DNA of 64,000 bases from JBFWMG01 sp050251715 (GTDB taxonomy: Bacteria; Desulfobacterota; Desulfovibrionia; Desulfovibrionales; Desulfovibrionaceae): NCBI GenBank assembly GCA_050251715.1, contig JBFWMG010000002.1, forward strand, positions 186,001 to 250,000. Reading direction: 5' to 3'. Both the position numbers and the translations under genes were made by a program. The notes under the pieces were generated by a model. That model was not told the origin of the DNA and ran no database searches. It was given only the letters and a program-made list of their open reading frames with translations. Shown here piece by piece: positions 23,353-33,800 of this stretch (position 1 is its first letter; each line of letters starts with the position of its first letter).

Positions 23353-24264
23353 ATGGATACCTTCAACGAGATTGCCATCCACCAGGCCAAATTGCAGGCC
23401 AAGGTGGTGGACAACATCACCAACAAATCGCCCATCCTCAAGGAGTACATCAAGTGGATGGAATCCACGCATGGCATGTGGCACGCCTACGAGAAGCTTG
23501 AAAGCGTTGACGGCGCGGCTTTCGTGGACTTCAACGCGCCGCTTGGCGAAGTCAAGGCCGAGGGAAAAATCCTGCGCGTGGACCTGGGCGTCATCGGCGG
23601 CAAGCGGTTCGTGCCCGAGGACACCGCCGTGGAATTCGGCGGCCCGGACAAGTATTTTGCCAAGCACGAGGATGTCATTCTGCGCGAATCCCTGAAGAAC
23701 GCGGAACGGCACATCCTGTACAACAACTTCAAGGCCTTCGCCATCAACACCGGGCAGGTGGTGTCCGCTGGCGCCAGCGGCCCCAACACGTTCACCATGC
23801 TCTTCGTGCACTTCGAGGAGGGGGAATGCTGCGGCATCTACAACCCCAACGGCTTCAAGAAGAGCGGCGAGCTGCTGGACGTGAAGCCCATCAACGGCGG
23901 CAACCTGTACACCCATCCCGATACCGGGGTGGAAGGGTATGGCGTCCGCTACAAGGGCTACTTCGGCATGCTCCTGGCCCAGGGCACGCCCTACGTGCGC
24001 GCCATCGTCAACATCGACGCCACGCACATCCCCACCGAGATACAGATTGACGACGCGCTGGCTGAAATCGACGCCGACGAGGGCAATTCCTTCATCTTCA
24101 GCTCGCAGAAGGTGCGGACCCTGCTCAAGCAGTACAAGCGCGAGAAGGTCCGCTACAGCGGCAACGAGACCAACATCGAGCAGCCCTTCAACGACTGGGA
24201 CGGCGTAAAACTCGTGACCTCGCGCAACTTCCTGAAGACCGGCGAGGCGGCCACCGCTCTGTAA
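23353..24264 (+). CDS. Major capsid protein (BPP-1/Bcep22 type)
   Basis: The 303-residue protein begins MDTFNEIAIHQAKL and carries A-E-R-H-I-L-Y-N-N and Y-G-V-R-Y-K-G-Y-F-G-M-L-L, as in capsid proteins of the Bordetella BPP-1 group. AGGAGG lies just before the start. It is followed by a short hairpin and the cement gene, as in BPP-1. Presumed HK97-like fold. Confidence 0.85.
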   Translation: MDTFNEIAIHQAKLQAKVVDNITNKSPILKEYIKWMESTHGMWHAYEKLESVDGAAFVDFNAPLGEVKAEGKILRVDLGVIGGKRFVPEDTAVEFGGPDKYFAKHEDVILRESLKNAERHILYNNFKAFAINTGQVVSAGASGPNTFTMLFVHFEEGECCGIYNPNGFKKSGELLDVKPINGGNLYTHPDTGVEGYGVRYKGYFGMLLAQGTPYVRAIVNIDATHIPTEIQIDDALAEIDADEGNSFIFSSQKVRTLLKQYKREKVRYSGNETNIEQPFNDWDGVKLVTSRNFLKTGEAATAL

Positions 24265-24272
24265 CGCACAAC

Positions 24273-24294
24273 CGGGGCGGCCCTGGCCGCCCCG
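24273..24294 (+). other. Intercistronic hairpin after major capsid gene
   Basis: Nine-bp arms (CGGGGCGGC / GCCGCCCCG) with a 4-base loop and no T-run. Probably stabilises the capsid mRNA end or tunes downstream expression. Confidence 0.5.
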
Positions 24295-24311
24295 CACGCA
24301 AAGGATACAGC

Positions 24312-24722
24312 ATGTACAATCAGGATCTGAAACCGCATGGCGAATACCTCGCCAAGGCGCAGGCCGTGCCGCAGAACGCAAGCGCCGACGGAAACGGCGG
24401 CGGGCGGCGTCTGGCCGGGAACAACGGCGCTGTGGAGATCGTGGGCAAGGTGACCACCGCGCTTGCCCTGGCCGACACCAAGTCCCTCTCCATCGATCTG
24501 CATCAGGCGCCGGACGTGGACGGCGAGCCCGGCTCCTATACCTTCATGGCCAGCCTGTACACCCTGACCGCCTCCGGGGCCGCCAGTGTGGACGTGGACA
24601 CCGAGTTGTTTGCCTTCGTGTTGCCCACGAACTGCGCAAACAACGTCAAGACCGTGCTGACCTCCACCGACGTCGCCGCCACGGGCGCGGTGGACATCTA
24701 CCCCCGTTACCTGCCGCGCTAG
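24312..24722 (+). CDS. Capsid cement protein, Bbp16 type
   Basis: The 136-residue beta-rich protein contains L-A-D-T-K-S-L-S-I-D-L, then a Y-T-F-M-A-S-L-Y-T strand, a pattern shared with Bbp16-family decoration proteins that lock the BPP-1 capsid. It lies between hairpins downstream of the capsid gene. Confidence 0.75.
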   Translation: MYNQDLKPHGEYLAKAQAVPQNASADGNGGGRRLAGNNGAVEIVGKVTTALALADTKSLSIDLHQAPDVDGEPGSYTFMASLYTLTASGAASVDVDTELFAFVLPTNCANNVKTVLTSTDVAATGAVDIYPRYLPR

Positions 24723-24733
24723 CGGACCAAGAC

Positions 24734-24758
24734 GCCGGGCCGCCCTGGGCGGCCCGGC
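24734..24758 (+). other. Intercistronic hairpin after cement gene
   Basis: Perfect 11-bp arms (GCCGGGCCGCC / GGCGGCCCGGC) with a 3-base loop and no T-run. It resembles the hairpin after the capsid gene. Confidence 0.5.
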
Positions 24759-24773
24759 CTGAAAGGAGATATC

Positions 24774-25256
24774 ATGCCCATCTTCAAGGCAAAAAAGGAC
24801 ACCACACACGGCAACAAGTTGTATTTCAAGGGACAGACGCAGTTCTTTCCCGAATCCGATGCGCCGCACCTGGAAAACTGGACCAACATGGGGGCGGGGG
24901 AAGCAGACGCCAGCGCAGCGCCCGAAGATCCCAACTGGCTGGTCGGGGCCGATTCGCTGCCTGCGGAGGTTACGCTCATTCCAGGAGGCACCAGCGTCCA
25001 GGCGGTATTTGTTGTGCAGAGCGCCCACGAGCGGGCGGGCCTGACCGTGGAAGAGTGGAACGGGCTGCCCGAGGAGGAGATTGCGCGGCACTGTGACCAG
25101 GAAGTGGAGCGGCTGCGCAAGAATGCGGCCCTGGAACGGCTGCGGCAGCTCCAGTGGCCAGACATCCCGCATCACAACTCCGGCCTGGACAAGATTCTGG
25201 ACGCCTTGGCCAGGGCCGAAGAAACCGCCAAGGCCGACGCGAACGCCAAGGAGTAA
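24774..25256 (+). CDS. Structural-region protein, 160 aa
   Basis: AAAGGAG precedes the ATG. The N-terminus (F-K-A-K-K-D-T-T-H-G-N-K-L-Y-F-K-G) is beta-like. The C-terminal half is a long charged helix. It occupies the place of a small head or tail accessory gene between cement and adaptor genes. No family name is certain. Confidence 0.55.
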   Translation: MPIFKAKKDTTHGNKLYFKGQTQFFPESDAPHLENWTNMGAGEADASAAPEDPNWLVGADSLPAEVTLIPGGTSVQAVFVVQSAHERAGLTVEEWNGLPEEEIARHCDQEVERLRKNAALERLRQLQWPDIPHHNSGLDKILDALARAEETAKADANAKE

Positions 25257-25259
25257 CCC

Positions 25260-25844
25260 ATGGCCTCAAAGGTGGGCATTGCCAACGCCGCATTGGTGGA
25301 GCTGGGTCAGGACCGCATCACCAGCCTTGACCAGGACACCGAAGCCGCCCGTGTGGTGAACGACGTGTACGACGAGTTGCGCCTGACGCTCCTGCAGGAA
25401 CACCCCTGGAACTTTGCGACCAGGCGGCGCGAACTGCCCTTGCTCGCTGAAACGCCATACTTTGGGTATGCGGCGGCCTTTGAGCTTCCGGTGGATTGCC
25501 TGCGCGTGCTGGCTACCAATCCGGAGACGACGGAATACCGCATCGAGGGCCGCAAGCTGCTATGCAACCGCAAGCAGGTGAGCATCCAATACGTGGGCGA
25601 CGTGACCGATTCCAACCTCATGCCGCCCACGTTTCGCGCCGCCCTGGCGGCGCTCATCGCGGCCAAGGTGGCCCCCAAGCTCTCGCCGGACAAGAAAGGC
25701 GACATGGAGGTCCTGGCCTCGCGCAGCAAGGCCGCCGCGCGGTCAGCCGACAGCACGGGCGGCGGGTCGGTCCAGGCCGTGCGGCCCAACGCCTACGTGG
25801 CCTCCCGCCGTGGCCGCGTCGGCAGCAATGAGGAGGACGCATGA
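25260..25844 (+). CDS. Tail tubular protein A / head-tail adaptor (T7 gp11-like)
   Basis: The 194-residue protein has the adaptor pattern I-A-N-A-A-L-V-E-L-G, L-D-Q-D-T-E-A-A-R-V, L-Q-E-H-P-W-N-F-A, and F-E-L-P-V-D-C-L-R-V. Adaptors of this family form the ring between portal and nozzle. It overlaps the nozzle gene. Confidence 0.85.
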   Translation: MASKVGIANAALVELGQDRITSLDQDTEAARVVNDVYDELRLTLLQEHPWNFATRRRELPLLAETPYFGYAAAFELPVDCLRVLATNPETTEYRIEGRKLLCNRKQVSIQYVGDVTDSNLMPPTFRAALAALIAAKVAPKLSPDKKGDMEVLASRSKAAARSADSTGGGSVQAVRPNAYVASRRGRVGSNEEDA

Positions 25845-28240
25845 GCGGCACCATACGGCCCATCGTCAACGCATTCACCTCCGGAGAACTGTCGCCACGC
25901 ATGTATGGCCGCACCGACCATGAGAAATACTATGGTGGCGCACGGAAAATGAAAAATATGATCAGCCTGCCCCAGGGCGGAGCCACGTCGCGGGGCGGCT
26001 CGCGCATGGTGGGGCGGCTGCGCTATGCGTCCATGAAGGCGCGCCTTGTGCCATTCGATTTCAACGACGACGCCGGACAGGCCTACGCGTTGGAGTTCGG
26101 GCACCAGTACATCCGCTTCTACCACGCGGGCGGTCTCATTCTGGATCCGGCGCAGCTGATGGTGAATGGCGGGTTTGATTCGGACATATCCGGCTGGACG
26201 GACGCCAGCGAAGACGGCGGCGGCATTGCCCATGACGCGGAGGAAGGTTGCCTGGCGTTGACCGGGAACGGCGTGGCGGGGGGCTTTGCCTCGCAGTCCA
26301 TGGCTGTCGTGGCGGGAGAGCCGTACCGGCTGACCTTTGAGATCAAGGACGGCGGCGGGTTGACCGACGATGACGACGTGCTCGTGAGCGTGGGTGAGAC
26401 AGAGGGCGGTGGCGAGATCGTTGCGGAAGCGCCTTTTGCGCGCGGCCAGCACAGCATGGAGATCACGCCCGCGTCCTCGACCGTGCATATCCGCTTTGGC
26501 AACCGCAACGCGGACACCCGCCGCGTGGACACCGTGTCCCTCGTGCTCGGCTACTACCAGATTTCCTCACCTTGGACAGAAGACCAGCTTGCTGGCCTTG
26601 ATTGGGTGCAGACCGCAGACACCATATATCTGGCGCACGGCCAGGTGCAGCCCCACACCTTGGTGCGCAACGGCCACGCCGACTGGACCCTTGCGGCCAT
26701 GACCTTTACCGGTGCGCCGGAGGACTGGACCGCAGGCAACTGGCCCCGGCTGGTCACCATATTCGAGGACAGGTTGACCCTGGCCGCCGCGTCGTCCAAG
26801 CCATACACGGTATGGATGTCGCGCACCAGCGCGTACAACGATTTCCGCACCAACACCGCAGAGGAAGGGGCTGACCCCCTGGCCACGGATTCCATCATCA
26901 TTACCATCACCGGCAAGAAGATGAACGGCGTCATGTGGCTGATGGACAAGGACGCGCTGTTTGCGGGAACGGCGTCCGCAGAGGTCAAGATTTGGTCCGG
27001 TTCGTCAGGTGAGCCTCTCACGCCCGATGCGTTCCAGAGCACCCGTGTCAGCACCTACGGCAGCGCGGCGGTCAGGCCCTTGCTGGTGGCCAACGCCATT
27101 GTTTTCGTCTCGCAAAGCCGGAAGAAGGTGCGCCACGTCCTGTTCGACTACACCAGCGACGAATACAAGGCACCGGAATTTTCCATCCTGTCCGAACATC
27201 TGATCCAGGCGGGCGTCGTGGCCATGGACTACGCCGCAGATCCTGACGGGATACTGTGGTGCGTGCTGGCCGACGGGTCGCTGGTGGGCTGCACCTATCT
27301 TGTGGATGAAAAGGTCATTGCCTGGCACCCCCACGAGTTGGGCGGCGGCGGCAAGGTGGAATCCCTGTGCGTGACGCCGGGCGAAAAAGGCGGCGACGTG
27401 TGGCTTGTGGTGCGCCGGACCTTGAACGGGCAGCAGGTGCGCACCGTGGAGCTGCTGGAAGCCTCGTATAACGGATATGGACAGGTGGACGCCCGCGCCG
27501 CTTATTGCGTGGACTGCGGCCTGTCCACCGGGGGCACCCTCATCACGGGCGTGGAGCGGGCCGATCCGGTGCTTGTGACCGCCCCTGGCCATGGGCTGGC
27601 CCAAGGCCGCGCCATATCCATCGCCGACGCAGCAGGCATGACGGAAATCAATGGCGACTGGAAAGTGGGCGTGGCGGACTATGAATCCTTTACCCTGCGC
27701 GACGCGGCGGGCGCGGATGTGGACGGCGCGGCCTGGGCGCACTGGGACGGCGGCGGCGTGGTGTACGGCAAGATCACGGAAGTTGCGGGCCTGAACCACC
27801 TGAACGGGCACGACGTGCAATGCCTGGCCGACGGGGCCGTGGTGTCAGTTGCCGTGCGGAATGGCCGCGCAACCCTGCCGCGTGCGGCGGCGCGGGTGCA
27901 TGTGGGCTTGGGATTTTCGGCCCTGCTGCAACCCATGCCCATGGAGGTGGGCAACCAGTACGCGACATTCCAGGGGCGGCGCAAGCGCATCATGGGTGTG
28001 ACTGTCCGGTTTCTGCACACCGTGGGCGGGCGCATCTGCGCAGGGGATGACGTGGCGGACAAGTACGAGACGGTCAAGGTGTCGCGCAGCGGCCCGAACA
28101 AGGCGCCATCGCTGCGCACGGGCGACGAGCGGATTGCGCTGGCCGGAGGCTCGGACACCACCGGGCTGTACACGATCCGGCAGGACGAGCCCTTGCCCAT
28201 GACCGTTACCGCCTTCATGCCCGAGGTGGACAATGGCTAG
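25841..28240 (+). CDS. Tail nozzle / tail tubular protein B-like
   Basis: The 799-residue protein opens with I-R-P-I-V-N-A-F-T-S-G-E-L-S-P-R and G-A-R-K-M-K-N, then R-L-V-P-F-D-F, the start of T7 gp12-type nozzle proteins. An inserted beta-sandwich-like module (N-G-G-F-D-S-D-I-S-G-W, about residues 110-240) resembles carbohydrate-binding insertions and is not in T7 gp12. It should close the tail channel. Confidence 0.8.
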   Translation: MSGTIRPIVNAFTSGELSPRMYGRTDHEKYYGGARKMKNMISLPQGGATSRGGSRMVGRLRYASMKARLVPFDFNDDAGQAYALEFGHQYIRFYHAGGLILDPAQLMVNGGFDSDISGWTDASEDGGGIAHDAEEGCLALTGNGVAGGFASQSMAVVAGEPYRLTFEIKDGGGLTDDDDVLVSVGETEGGGEIVAEAPFARGQHSMEITPASSTVHIRFGNRNADTRRVDTVSLVLGYYQISSPWTEDQLAGLDWVQTADTIYLAHGQVQPHTLVRNGHADWTLAAMTFTGAPEDWTAGNWPRLVTIFEDRLTLAAASSKPYTVWMSRTSAYNDFRTNTAEEGADPLATDSIIITITGKKMNGVMWLMDKDALFAGTASAEVKIWSGSSGEPLTPDAFQSTRVSTYGSAAVRPLLVANAIVFVSQSRKKVRHVLFDYTSDEYKAPEFSILSEHLIQAGVVAMDYAADPDGILWCVLADGSLVGCTYLVDEKVIAWHPHELGGGGKVESLCVTPGEKGGDVWLVVRRTLNGQQVRTVELLEASYNGYGQVDARAAYCVDCGLSTGGTLITGVERADPVLVTAPGHGLAQGRAISIADAAGMTEINGDWKVGVADYESFTLRDAAGADVDGAAWAHWDGGGVVYGKITEVAGLNHLNGHDVQCLADGAVVSVAVRNGRATLPRAAARVHVGLGFSALLQPMPMEVGNQYATFQGRRKRIMGVTVRFLHTVGGRICAGDDVADKYETVKVSRSGPNKAPSLRTGDERIALAGGSDTTGLYTIRQDEPLPMTVTAFMPEVDNG

Positions 28241-28691
28241 CCTGACTATCGTGCCCATGGAGCCGGAACACCTGGTGCGCATAGACCTGCGCGATTTCGA
28301 CGCCAAGGGGCTGCGGGCCTGGCCCGCCTTTGCCTCGCGCTACAAGCTGGCCCGGTTCTACCAAAGCGGCGGCCCAACCTGGAGCGGCCTGGACGGGGAT
28401 ACCGTCGTTGCCTGCGCCGGCGTGTGGTTCGAGCGGCGGGAACTGGCCCACGGCTGGGCGGTGACAAGTGCGCATGTCGCGGCTCACGCCCTGTCGTTCC
28501 ACAAGGCCTTTCGGCGGCACATCGAGGCGGTGTGGAATGATTTTCCTCAACTGCGGCGGCTGCAAACCTGTGTGCACGCGGACCATACCGTGAGCCAGGC
28601 GTGGCTTGGGCGGCTGGGGCTGGAACCAGAGGGGCGCATGCGCCGTTTTTTGAACGGTGACGATTACATATTGTACGCGAGGGTGCGCTGA
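28233..28691 (+). CDS. GNAT-like internal virion protein (gp13 family)
   Basis: The 152-residue protein has an acetyltransferase-like layout (L-D-G-D-T-V-V-A-C-A-G-V strand, then Q-A-W-L-G-R-L-G-L-E-P-E-G-R-M). The same fold is found in internal virion protein A of T7-like phages, at the same place in the gene order. Whether it acetylates anything is unknown. It overlaps both neighbours. Confidence 0.7.
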   Translation: MASLTIVPMEPEHLVRIDLRDFDAKGLRAWPAFASRYKLARFYQSGGPTWSGLDGDTVVACAGVWFERRELAHGWAVTSAHVAAHALSFHKAFRRHIEAVWNDFPQLRRLQTCVHADHTVSQAWLGRLGLEPEGRMRRFLNGDDYILYARVR

Positions 28692-29320
28692 TGGCTTCTT
28701 TTCTCGTTGGTTTGGCGGCGGAAGGCGGCGCGCCGGCGACCGCCGGGCTCTTCGGGGTGGGGGGGTCGCTGGCCTGGACGGGCAGCATGATGGAGTCGGC
28801 CATGCCTGTCATATCCGGCGTGGCCACCGTGGGCAAGATTGCCACGGATGTGGTGCAGGGGCAGCAGACGGCGCGCAATACCGCGCAGTGGGCGGAGTAT
28901 AACGCCAGTGTCGCCGCCCGAAACGCCGCGCAGGCCGAGGCGGAAGCAAAGCGGAACGCCGAGACGGCCAGGATACAGGGCGAGCAGGAGAAGTCGGAAG
29001 CCGCAGCGGAATTTGAGCGCCAGCAGGCGGCGCGCATCGTGCGGATGACGGCGAGCGGCGTGGACCTCTCCACGGGGTCGCCCCTTGAGCAGTTGGCCAT
29101 CGCCCGCGCCACCAACGAACTGAACATGCTGACCCTGGATTATAACCACGACAGCCAGGTCGAATCCATTTTGTACGGTGGCAAGACCACGTCGTCGGCC
29201 TATACCAGCGACGCCAACCTGTATGCCTCCAAGGCGTCAGCAGCAAAAAAAGGGTCGGCCTGGTCTACGGGATCGACCATTCTCACGGGCGGCCTGAACC
29301 TGCTCAAGGACTGGGCATAG
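28691..29320 (+). CDS. Internal virion protein B-like (T7 gp14 role)
   Basis: The 209-residue protein has a Gly/Ala-rich hydrophobic N-terminus (about 1-50), then long Ala/Glu helices with A-R-N-A-A-Q-A-E-A-E-A-K, and G-S-P-L-E-Q-L-A. Gp14-like proteins form a channel in the outer membrane during ejection. Confidence 0.75.
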   Translation: MASFLVGLAAEGGAPATAGLFGVGGSLAWTGSMMESAMPVISGVATVGKIATDVVQGQQTARNTAQWAEYNASVAARNAAQAEAEAKRNAETARIQGEQEKSEAAAEFERQQAARIVRMTASGVDLSTGSPLEQLAIARATNELNMLTLDYNHDSQVESILYGGKTTSSAYTSDANLYASKASAAKKGSAWSTGSTILTGGLNLLKDWA

Positions 29321-29322
29321 CC

Positions 29323-30861
29323 ATGGCTGAAATACCCAAAGCAGAGATCGTGCGGGCGACCGGCACCATGGTGAGCGGCGCAATGACCCCATATGCCAGA
29401 GGCGTGGACGTCGCCACGCCGTTGGCCGCCGCGTCGCAGGTGCTGGGGGCGCTGGGAGAGCTTGGCCAGGAGTACAAGCAGGCCGAACGCGAGGAAACCT
29501 GGGCGCGGGCGCGCACGGAAACATACCGGGATCTTGTGCAGCTTTCCGTTACCGTGGAACAGCAGACCGATCCGGACGCGGTGGCCACCACCTGGAACAG
29601 CGGGCTTGAGGACATCCGGTCCCGCTACGGGGAGCGGATGGCGGGCGACGGCAAGATGCTCAACGCCTGGCAGGTCTATTTTGATGACCAGGCGGTGCGG
29701 CTGGGCGTGGGTGTGGATAAGGTGCGCAGCCAGCGCGTGGTGGACAAGGGCCGCGCGGGGCTGGCCACCACGCTGAACACCTACCTGGAAGGCATCCCTG
29801 CGGCCAAGACGGCGGAAGATTTTGACAGGATGATGACCGACGGGTTGACCGCCATTGACCGCAAGCGCCAGCTCGGCATCATCTCCGAGGTGGAGGCGGT
29901 CAACCAGTCGCAAGGCTTTCGCGCCTCGTTCGAGCAGGGCGTTGCCCGCCGCAACGCGGAATCCACCTACAACGCGGCCATCGGCGCGGGCAGTCCCGAA
30001 GCGGCCCAGGCCATCATTGACCAGCATTTGAGCGGAGAGGCCCACGCCAAGACCTCCAAGGCCGTGTCCACCCATTACGCCCAGCAGCGCGAGGCGACGG
30101 CGCGGGAAGAAGAAGAGCGCGTGCGGCAGGTCAACCGTGGGTTTTTGTCCAAGGCGGCGTCGGGCAAGCTGTCCGTGCAGGAGGTGCTTGCCGCGCCCAT
30201 CCCGTGGGAGAAACAGGAGCACTGGCTTGCGGCCATCAAGGCGTCGGCCAAAGGCGGCGAGGGCAAGGCCAAGACCGATCCGGCCACATGGGTCATGGTC
30301 GGCGCGAAAATCCGCGCGGGCGAGATCACGGACGAGGAGCAGTTGCTGCCCTACGTGCAGGACGGAAAGCTGACCCTGGCCGACATGAAGCTGCGGGCCG
30401 GGGACATCGACAAGCAGCGCGAGGCGGCAGGAAAGGGCAGCAAAGGCAATGTGGACTATTTTGGCCTGGGCGAAGACCTTTTCAAGCGTACCTTCAAAGG
30501 CGACGACGACAAGCTGGCCAAACTGCCGGACTTCTTGGCCCTGCTGGAAAGCCATGTGAAAAAGGAGAGCCTGGAAGGGCCGGCCATCTACAAGAAGGCC
30601 AAGGAACTGATGGAGCCCATGGAGCTGACCACGCTCCAGAAGGCTCTTGACTGGCTTCCGTTCGTGAACCCGGAGAAGCTGCGCTACGAAGACGAACTGT
30701 CTAAGCCGTTCCTGGACGATGGTGATGATGCCGCCCCGTCCGCCGCTCCTGCCGACGCGCAGCGCGAGGCGGCCATGGCGTGGCTTGCCGCCCACGGCGC
30801 TCCGGTGACCGCAGCGAACATACAGGCCGTCATCGACAAGGGCCTAGCGGGGAAGAAGTGA
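29323..30861 (+). CDS. Internal virion protein C-like (T7 gp15 role)
   Basis: The 512-residue protein is almost entirely helical and basic/acidic-alternating, with no signal peptide or membrane span. It lies between gp14-like and giant gp16-like genes, so it should be the periplasmic-tunnel component of the ejectosome. Its stop overlaps the start of the next gene (TGATG). Confidence 0.7.
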   Translation: MAEIPKAEIVRATGTMVSGAMTPYARGVDVATPLAAASQVLGALGELGQEYKQAEREETWARARTETYRDLVQLSVTVEQQTDPDAVATTWNSGLEDIRSRYGERMAGDGKMLNAWQVYFDDQAVRLGVGVDKVRSQRVVDKGRAGLATTLNTYLEGIPAAKTAEDFDRMMTDGLTAIDRKRQLGIISEVEAVNQSQGFRASFEQGVARRNAESTYNAAIGAGSPEAAQAIIDQHLSGEAHAKTSKAVSTHYAQQREATAREEEERVRQVNRGFLSKAASGKLSVQEVLAAPIPWEKQEHWLAAIKASAKGGEGKAKTDPATWVMVGAKIRAGEITDEEQLLPYVQDGKLTLADMKLRAGDIDKQREAAGKGSKGNVDYFGLGEDLFKRTFKGDDDKLAKLPDFLALLESHVKKESLEGPAIYKKAKELMEPMELTTLQKALDWLPFVNPEKLRYEDELSKPFLDDGDDAAPSAAPADAQREAAMAWLAAHGAPVTAANIQAVIDKGLAGKK

Positions 30862-33800
30862 TGCCTGATCTCTCCTTCCTGCCCGACCAGCCCGGCGCCA
30901 GCGCCACCCCTGACCTCTCCTTCTTGCCGGACAAACCGGGCCAGGGCGAGAGGGCGACCGATCTTTCCTTCTTGCCCGACGCGGCACAGGAGCGGTCCGC
31001 CGCGCCTGTTGCGCCCGCCGTGCTGGCCAATGACAGCGGAGGCCCGGCGTTGCGCCAGGGCGATGCGCCAAGTTTTTGGACGCGGATGATGGACTCCATG
31101 CGGGACACGTCCGCCGAGCGTGCCCGCGCCGACAACGCCGTGTCCATGCACGAGGCCTTGGCCGGGGAGGGCAAGCCCCTGCCCATTGCCGAGGCTTTTG
31201 CCCGTCATGACGAACTGTCGAGCGAGCTTGGCCTGCGCGGCCAGCCCACCAACGCCAAGATGCTGGAGCTTGGCCTTGGCGCGGGGCTCATGTCCACCAC
31301 CCTGGGCGCGTCCGCGCCGCTGCACATGCTGGGCAAGCTGGGCGTGGGCCTGGCCGAGTACGCCGCCCTGGGCGAGGCCGTGTCGTTCATAGACGCCAAG
31401 GCCAGGGGCAATGCGTACCAGTTCGGCCAGCCCAAGGGCCTGGGCGATTATGTGTTACCCGAGACACCCACGACAGGCGCGGCGCTGGTGGTGGAGATGG
31501 CCGACTTTATCGCCAAGGGCGGCGTCATCCACGCGCTCAACAAGTCCGTGGCCGGGTTGGGGGACAAGGCGTTGACCACGCTCATCCGCCAGAAGAGCGT
31601 GGAATACAACATGCCGCGCACCGTGTTCATCGACGCGGAAAAGGTCAAGGAGGTGCTGCGCACCGGAGAGGGCGACGCGCCTCAGGGCGTCACGCCCGAG
31701 GAACTGGACCTTATCAACACCCTGGGCAACGGGCTGCGCGACGCCGTGCACAACGGCGTGGATATTGAAGTGCCTGTGGAACAGGTGGTCACCTGGGCGG
31801 ACCGGCCCTGGTGGCGCCTGGTCAAGGGCATGGTCAAGGCATCGCCCTATGAGCGGGTGACCGTGACAAGGCCGGGTGAGCCCTCGGCGCGGGGGCGGCA
31901 GGGCATGATCCCGGAGCGGACGGGCGAGGCGCGCACGCCCGAGGACGTGCGCGAGGATCTGAATGGGCCGGAGGGCTGGGCCGGGCGGGAGGAGCCCGCG
32001 GCTGATGCCGATGCCGAGATCGCCGCGAAGCTGCATGAGGAATTCAACCGCATTCGGGCCAGGTCAGGCGGCGCGGTTCCGGAAGAAATTCAGGTACAGC
32101 CGGATCAGGACGCCCAGGCCATTTCCCCCCGCTCCGGCCACGCGGCGCATTTCTACCAGAAACGCGCCGAGGAGGTGGCGGCGGAACTGAACGCGCTCGG
32201 CGCCAAGGCGGAAGCCGTCGAGGTCGGTCCCAAGAAATGGCAAGTCATGCTCCATGAGGGCGTGAGCATGCCCGCCGCCCAGATGCGCGAGGCCATTGGC
32301 GGGATGGTGGACTCTGTGACGCGCGGCAAATCGGCCCCACCGTTATATCACGGCGTTGTCGGCCCGGAACTCGCGGCCAGGTTGCGCATCGAGGGAAACC
32401 TTGAGGGCGTTCTCGGGTATCGCAGAGTCATCAACGCCGAAGACATCCGGCACGCGTGGGAACGGCATGGCCCATCGGCGCGGCAGGCCACAAACCTGCT
32501 CCCCGTCACCAAGGATGATTTCTTGCTTCTGCCGGATTTGCTGGAGTCTCCGGACTACATAGGCCAGGGCAATCCCGGCTCAGTGCAGCTTTGGAAGCGG
32601 GTTAACGGGTATCTTGTGGCCGTGGAGGCCACAAAGGCGAAAAAAGGCAAGCTGGAGTTTCGAACCCTTTGGAAGGTGTCTCGGGGCAATGTCAGGATCG
32701 AAGACGGCAGGCCGGTGGTGGTTCAGCCTGGAGATGCAATCGCGCCCGGCGTCCTCAATGCCCCTGCCCGTCTGGCTCGGCGCCCCGAAGAAACGTCCAG
32801 TGAACGTCACCAGGCGACGACTGCACAATCTATAATAGGCGAAGAGAATGCAGAAGGCAAGCCGATTGCGGGCGAGAGAGGAAAACCGATCAAGGGCAAG
32901 GCGCATCTTGCCGAGGGGGGCGGCTACGGCATGCCCATGGCGGATGTCGAGGCGGCGCTTGCGTCGCTTCAGGCCGCCGCGCCCCGCGCCCTGCCGCTCC
33001 ACGTCCACCAGTCCATAGCCGACGCGCCCGCATCCGTGCAGGCTCTTGTGGCCGAACAGCCCGGCCCGGTGGCCGCCATATGGGATGGCCAGGGCGTGCA
33101 CCTGTTCGCCGACCACATTCCCTCGCCAGAAGCGGCCCTGGACATCTGGATCGAAGAGCAGGGTGTGCATCAGGGCCTGCGCACCTTTTTCGCCAACGAC
33201 GCCGACGCGGTGGTCTGGCTGGAAGAGGTGGCCAAGACCTTGGGCAAGGACGGCCTGTCCGAACTGGCCGACATCTACAACCTGGATCTGTCCAACCCCG
33301 ACGACATCCTGATTGCTGCGGAAGAGGCTATTGGCCGCATCGCCGCGCGCATCGACCTTGGCCAGGATCTGTCCGAGCCGGAACGCACCGCTTGGCAGCG
33401 TTTTGTGGAGCTGGTCAAGGACTGGCTGCGCAAGCTTGGCGCACGCTTCACCCTGGCCGAGGAAGAGCTGGAGCGCCAGGTGGCGCGCATCGTGCGCAGC
33501 ATCTTTGAGCCGGGCGACGCGGCGGGGGCGGACGCCTTGCCCGCCCGCGCCCATGTGCGCCCCCCCAAGGAAGAAACCGCCTATCTGCTGGAGCTGTTCA
33601 AGCGCGGCGACACCACTACCACCATCCGCAGCGCGGCGGGCATCCTGCGGCGGTATCTCGGCCCCAAGGAACGCGAGGCCATGAACGCCTGGGCCGGGGC
33701 GGCGTCCTCCGACGACTGGAGCCCAAAGGCCGAAGCGGCCCTGGCCGACCTGTTCACCTACTACATGGAGCGCGGCCTGTCGCCGGACCTCAAGTTGCTT

